Positions 51,408 to 51,881 of a stretch of 51,881 bases of DNA are shown here, piece by piece. The position numbers and the translations under genes are program-made. How positions within the stretch are numbered: position 1 is the first letter of the stretch; each line of letters begins with the position of its first letter. The notes beneath the pieces are model-generated. The model saw only the letters and a program-made list of their open reading frames with translations. It had not been told where the DNA came from and searched no databases. This stretch comes from an uncultured Propionibacteriaceae bacterium (GTDB lineage Bacteria > Actinomycetota > Actinomycetes > Propionibacteriales > Propionibacteriaceae), in NCBI GenBank assembly GCA_938012815.1, contig CALLVV010000024.1, forward strand, positions 1 to 51,881, in the 5' to 3' direction.

Positions 51408-51881
51408 ATGACACGACAGATCCTGGCAGTTATTGGTGGCGACGGCATCGGCCCAGAAGTGACCACCGAGGCGCTCAAGGTACTGCGGGCCGCCGCGGGC
51501 GAAAACGCCTTCGAGGAGGTTCACTTCGATCTCGGGGCGGAGCGTTGGTTGCGCACCGGAGAGGTCCTGCCCGATTCCATGCTGGAGGATCTGAGGGCCA
51601 CGGACGCCATCCTGCTCGGGGCGGTCGGGGCGGCCCCCGGTTCGGACAAGATCCCGAGTGGTCTGCTGGAACGGGGGTTGCTGCTGAGGCTGAGGTTCGC
51701 CTTCGATCACGCCGTGAATCTGCGACCCTCGCGGCTCTACGCGGGAGTTTCCACTCCCCTGTCCCCCGAGGTCGTGGCCCGGGACGACATCGACTTCGTG
51801 GTGGTGCGTGAGGGAACCGAGGGGCTCTACTGTGGCAATGGTGGCGCGGTGCGAATCGGCACCCCCCAGGAGATCGCCACC
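51408..51881 (+). CDS. leuB: 3-isopropylmalate dehydrogenase, 5' part
   Basis: 158 codons are present; the gene runs off the right edge. It begins MTRQILAVIGGDGIGPEVT, followed by AILLGAVGAAPG, LLLRLRFAFDHAVNLRPSRL and VVVREGTEGLY, the LeuB NAD and substrate motifs. Arginines in the LRLRF segment and the R of VVVREGTE contact isopropylmalate in the family. It oxidises 3-isopropylmalate in leucine synthesis. No Shine-Dalgarno precedes the ATG. Confidence 0.95.
   Translation, partial: MTRQILAVIGGDGIGPEVTTEALKVLRAAAGENAFEEVHFDLGAERWLRTGEVLPDSMLEDLRATDAILLGAVGAAPGSDKIPSGLLERGLLLRLRFAFDHAVNLRPSRLYAGVSTPLSPEVVARDDIDFVVVREGTEGLYCGNGGAVRIGTPQEIAT

Overview
The window is a 51.9 kb piece of a high-GC actinobacterial chromosome. 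Lineage markers include a WhiB1-type regulator, a SigR/RshA-type sigma/anti-sigma pair, a PdtaS-type histidine kinase, the 24-residue ribosomal protein bL37, a DUF3046 gene beside recA and an actinobacterial SOS box. Gene content and order fit the Propionibacteriaceae best, but the genus cannot be fixed by eye. There is no phage, insertion sequence, integrase or CRISPR array. Most of the window is core chromosome with a few accessory insertions and one decayed locus.

Layout. 1-2712: 3' end of kgd (2-oxoglutarate decarboxylase/dehydrogenase E1) and galK. 2713-5800: redox and ribosome block whiB1, pdtaS (opposite strand), bL37, rshA, sigR. 5813-9408: doxX-like gene, aroA, rsgA, hisN; the first three are translationally overlapped. 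9405-15501 (minus): serA and a five-gene oligopeptide-type ABC importer. 15636-17650: tRNA-fMet, about 640 bp without a convincing gene, and a secreted M23 endopeptidase with a long Ser/Thr/Lys linker. 17632-29563 (minus, apart from a small orphan antitoxin-like gene and galM): dinG-type helicase, hflX, dapF, miaA, miaB, rny, recX, recA, DUF3046. This is the usual actinobacterial recA neighbourhood with galM inserted between rny and miaB. 29920-35260: DeoR-type regulator, then pgsA, rimO, ftsK. 35367-37626: TOBE/Mop protein, thiL, ddl. 37685-39020: remains of a metal/siderophore-type ABC operon with a DUF4213/DUF364 gene. 39121-43805: Gfo/Idh/MocA oxidoreductase, PlsC-type acyltransferase, leuD, leuC and the divergent IclR-type regulator (ltbR/ndgR-like). 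43821-48283: ABC-2 exporter with two permeases and one ATPase, divergent from a NarL-type two-component pair. 48371-48554: tRNA-Glu and tRNA-Gln. 48619-51881: asparaginase, CPBP protease, FAH-family hydrolase and the 5' part of leuB.

How the genes work together. sigR-rshA is the expected thiol-oxidative stress switch, and a candidate SigR promoter lies in front of sigR. recA has a perfect SOS box. leuC, leuD and leuB form the leucine branch; leuCD and the IclR-type gene are read from overlapping divergent promoters, and the IclR-type gene and leuB look leaderless. galK and galM cover two Leloir-pathway steps from separate loci. The exporter plus two-component system resembles an antimicrobial-peptide sensing and resistance cassette.

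I found no clear candidate for an entirely new system. The best leads are the decayed DUF364/ABC locus with two identical one-base lesions, the exporter/two-component cassette, the M23 enzyme with its unusual linker, a possible CTG start for aroA, and a possible small gene in front of miaB.
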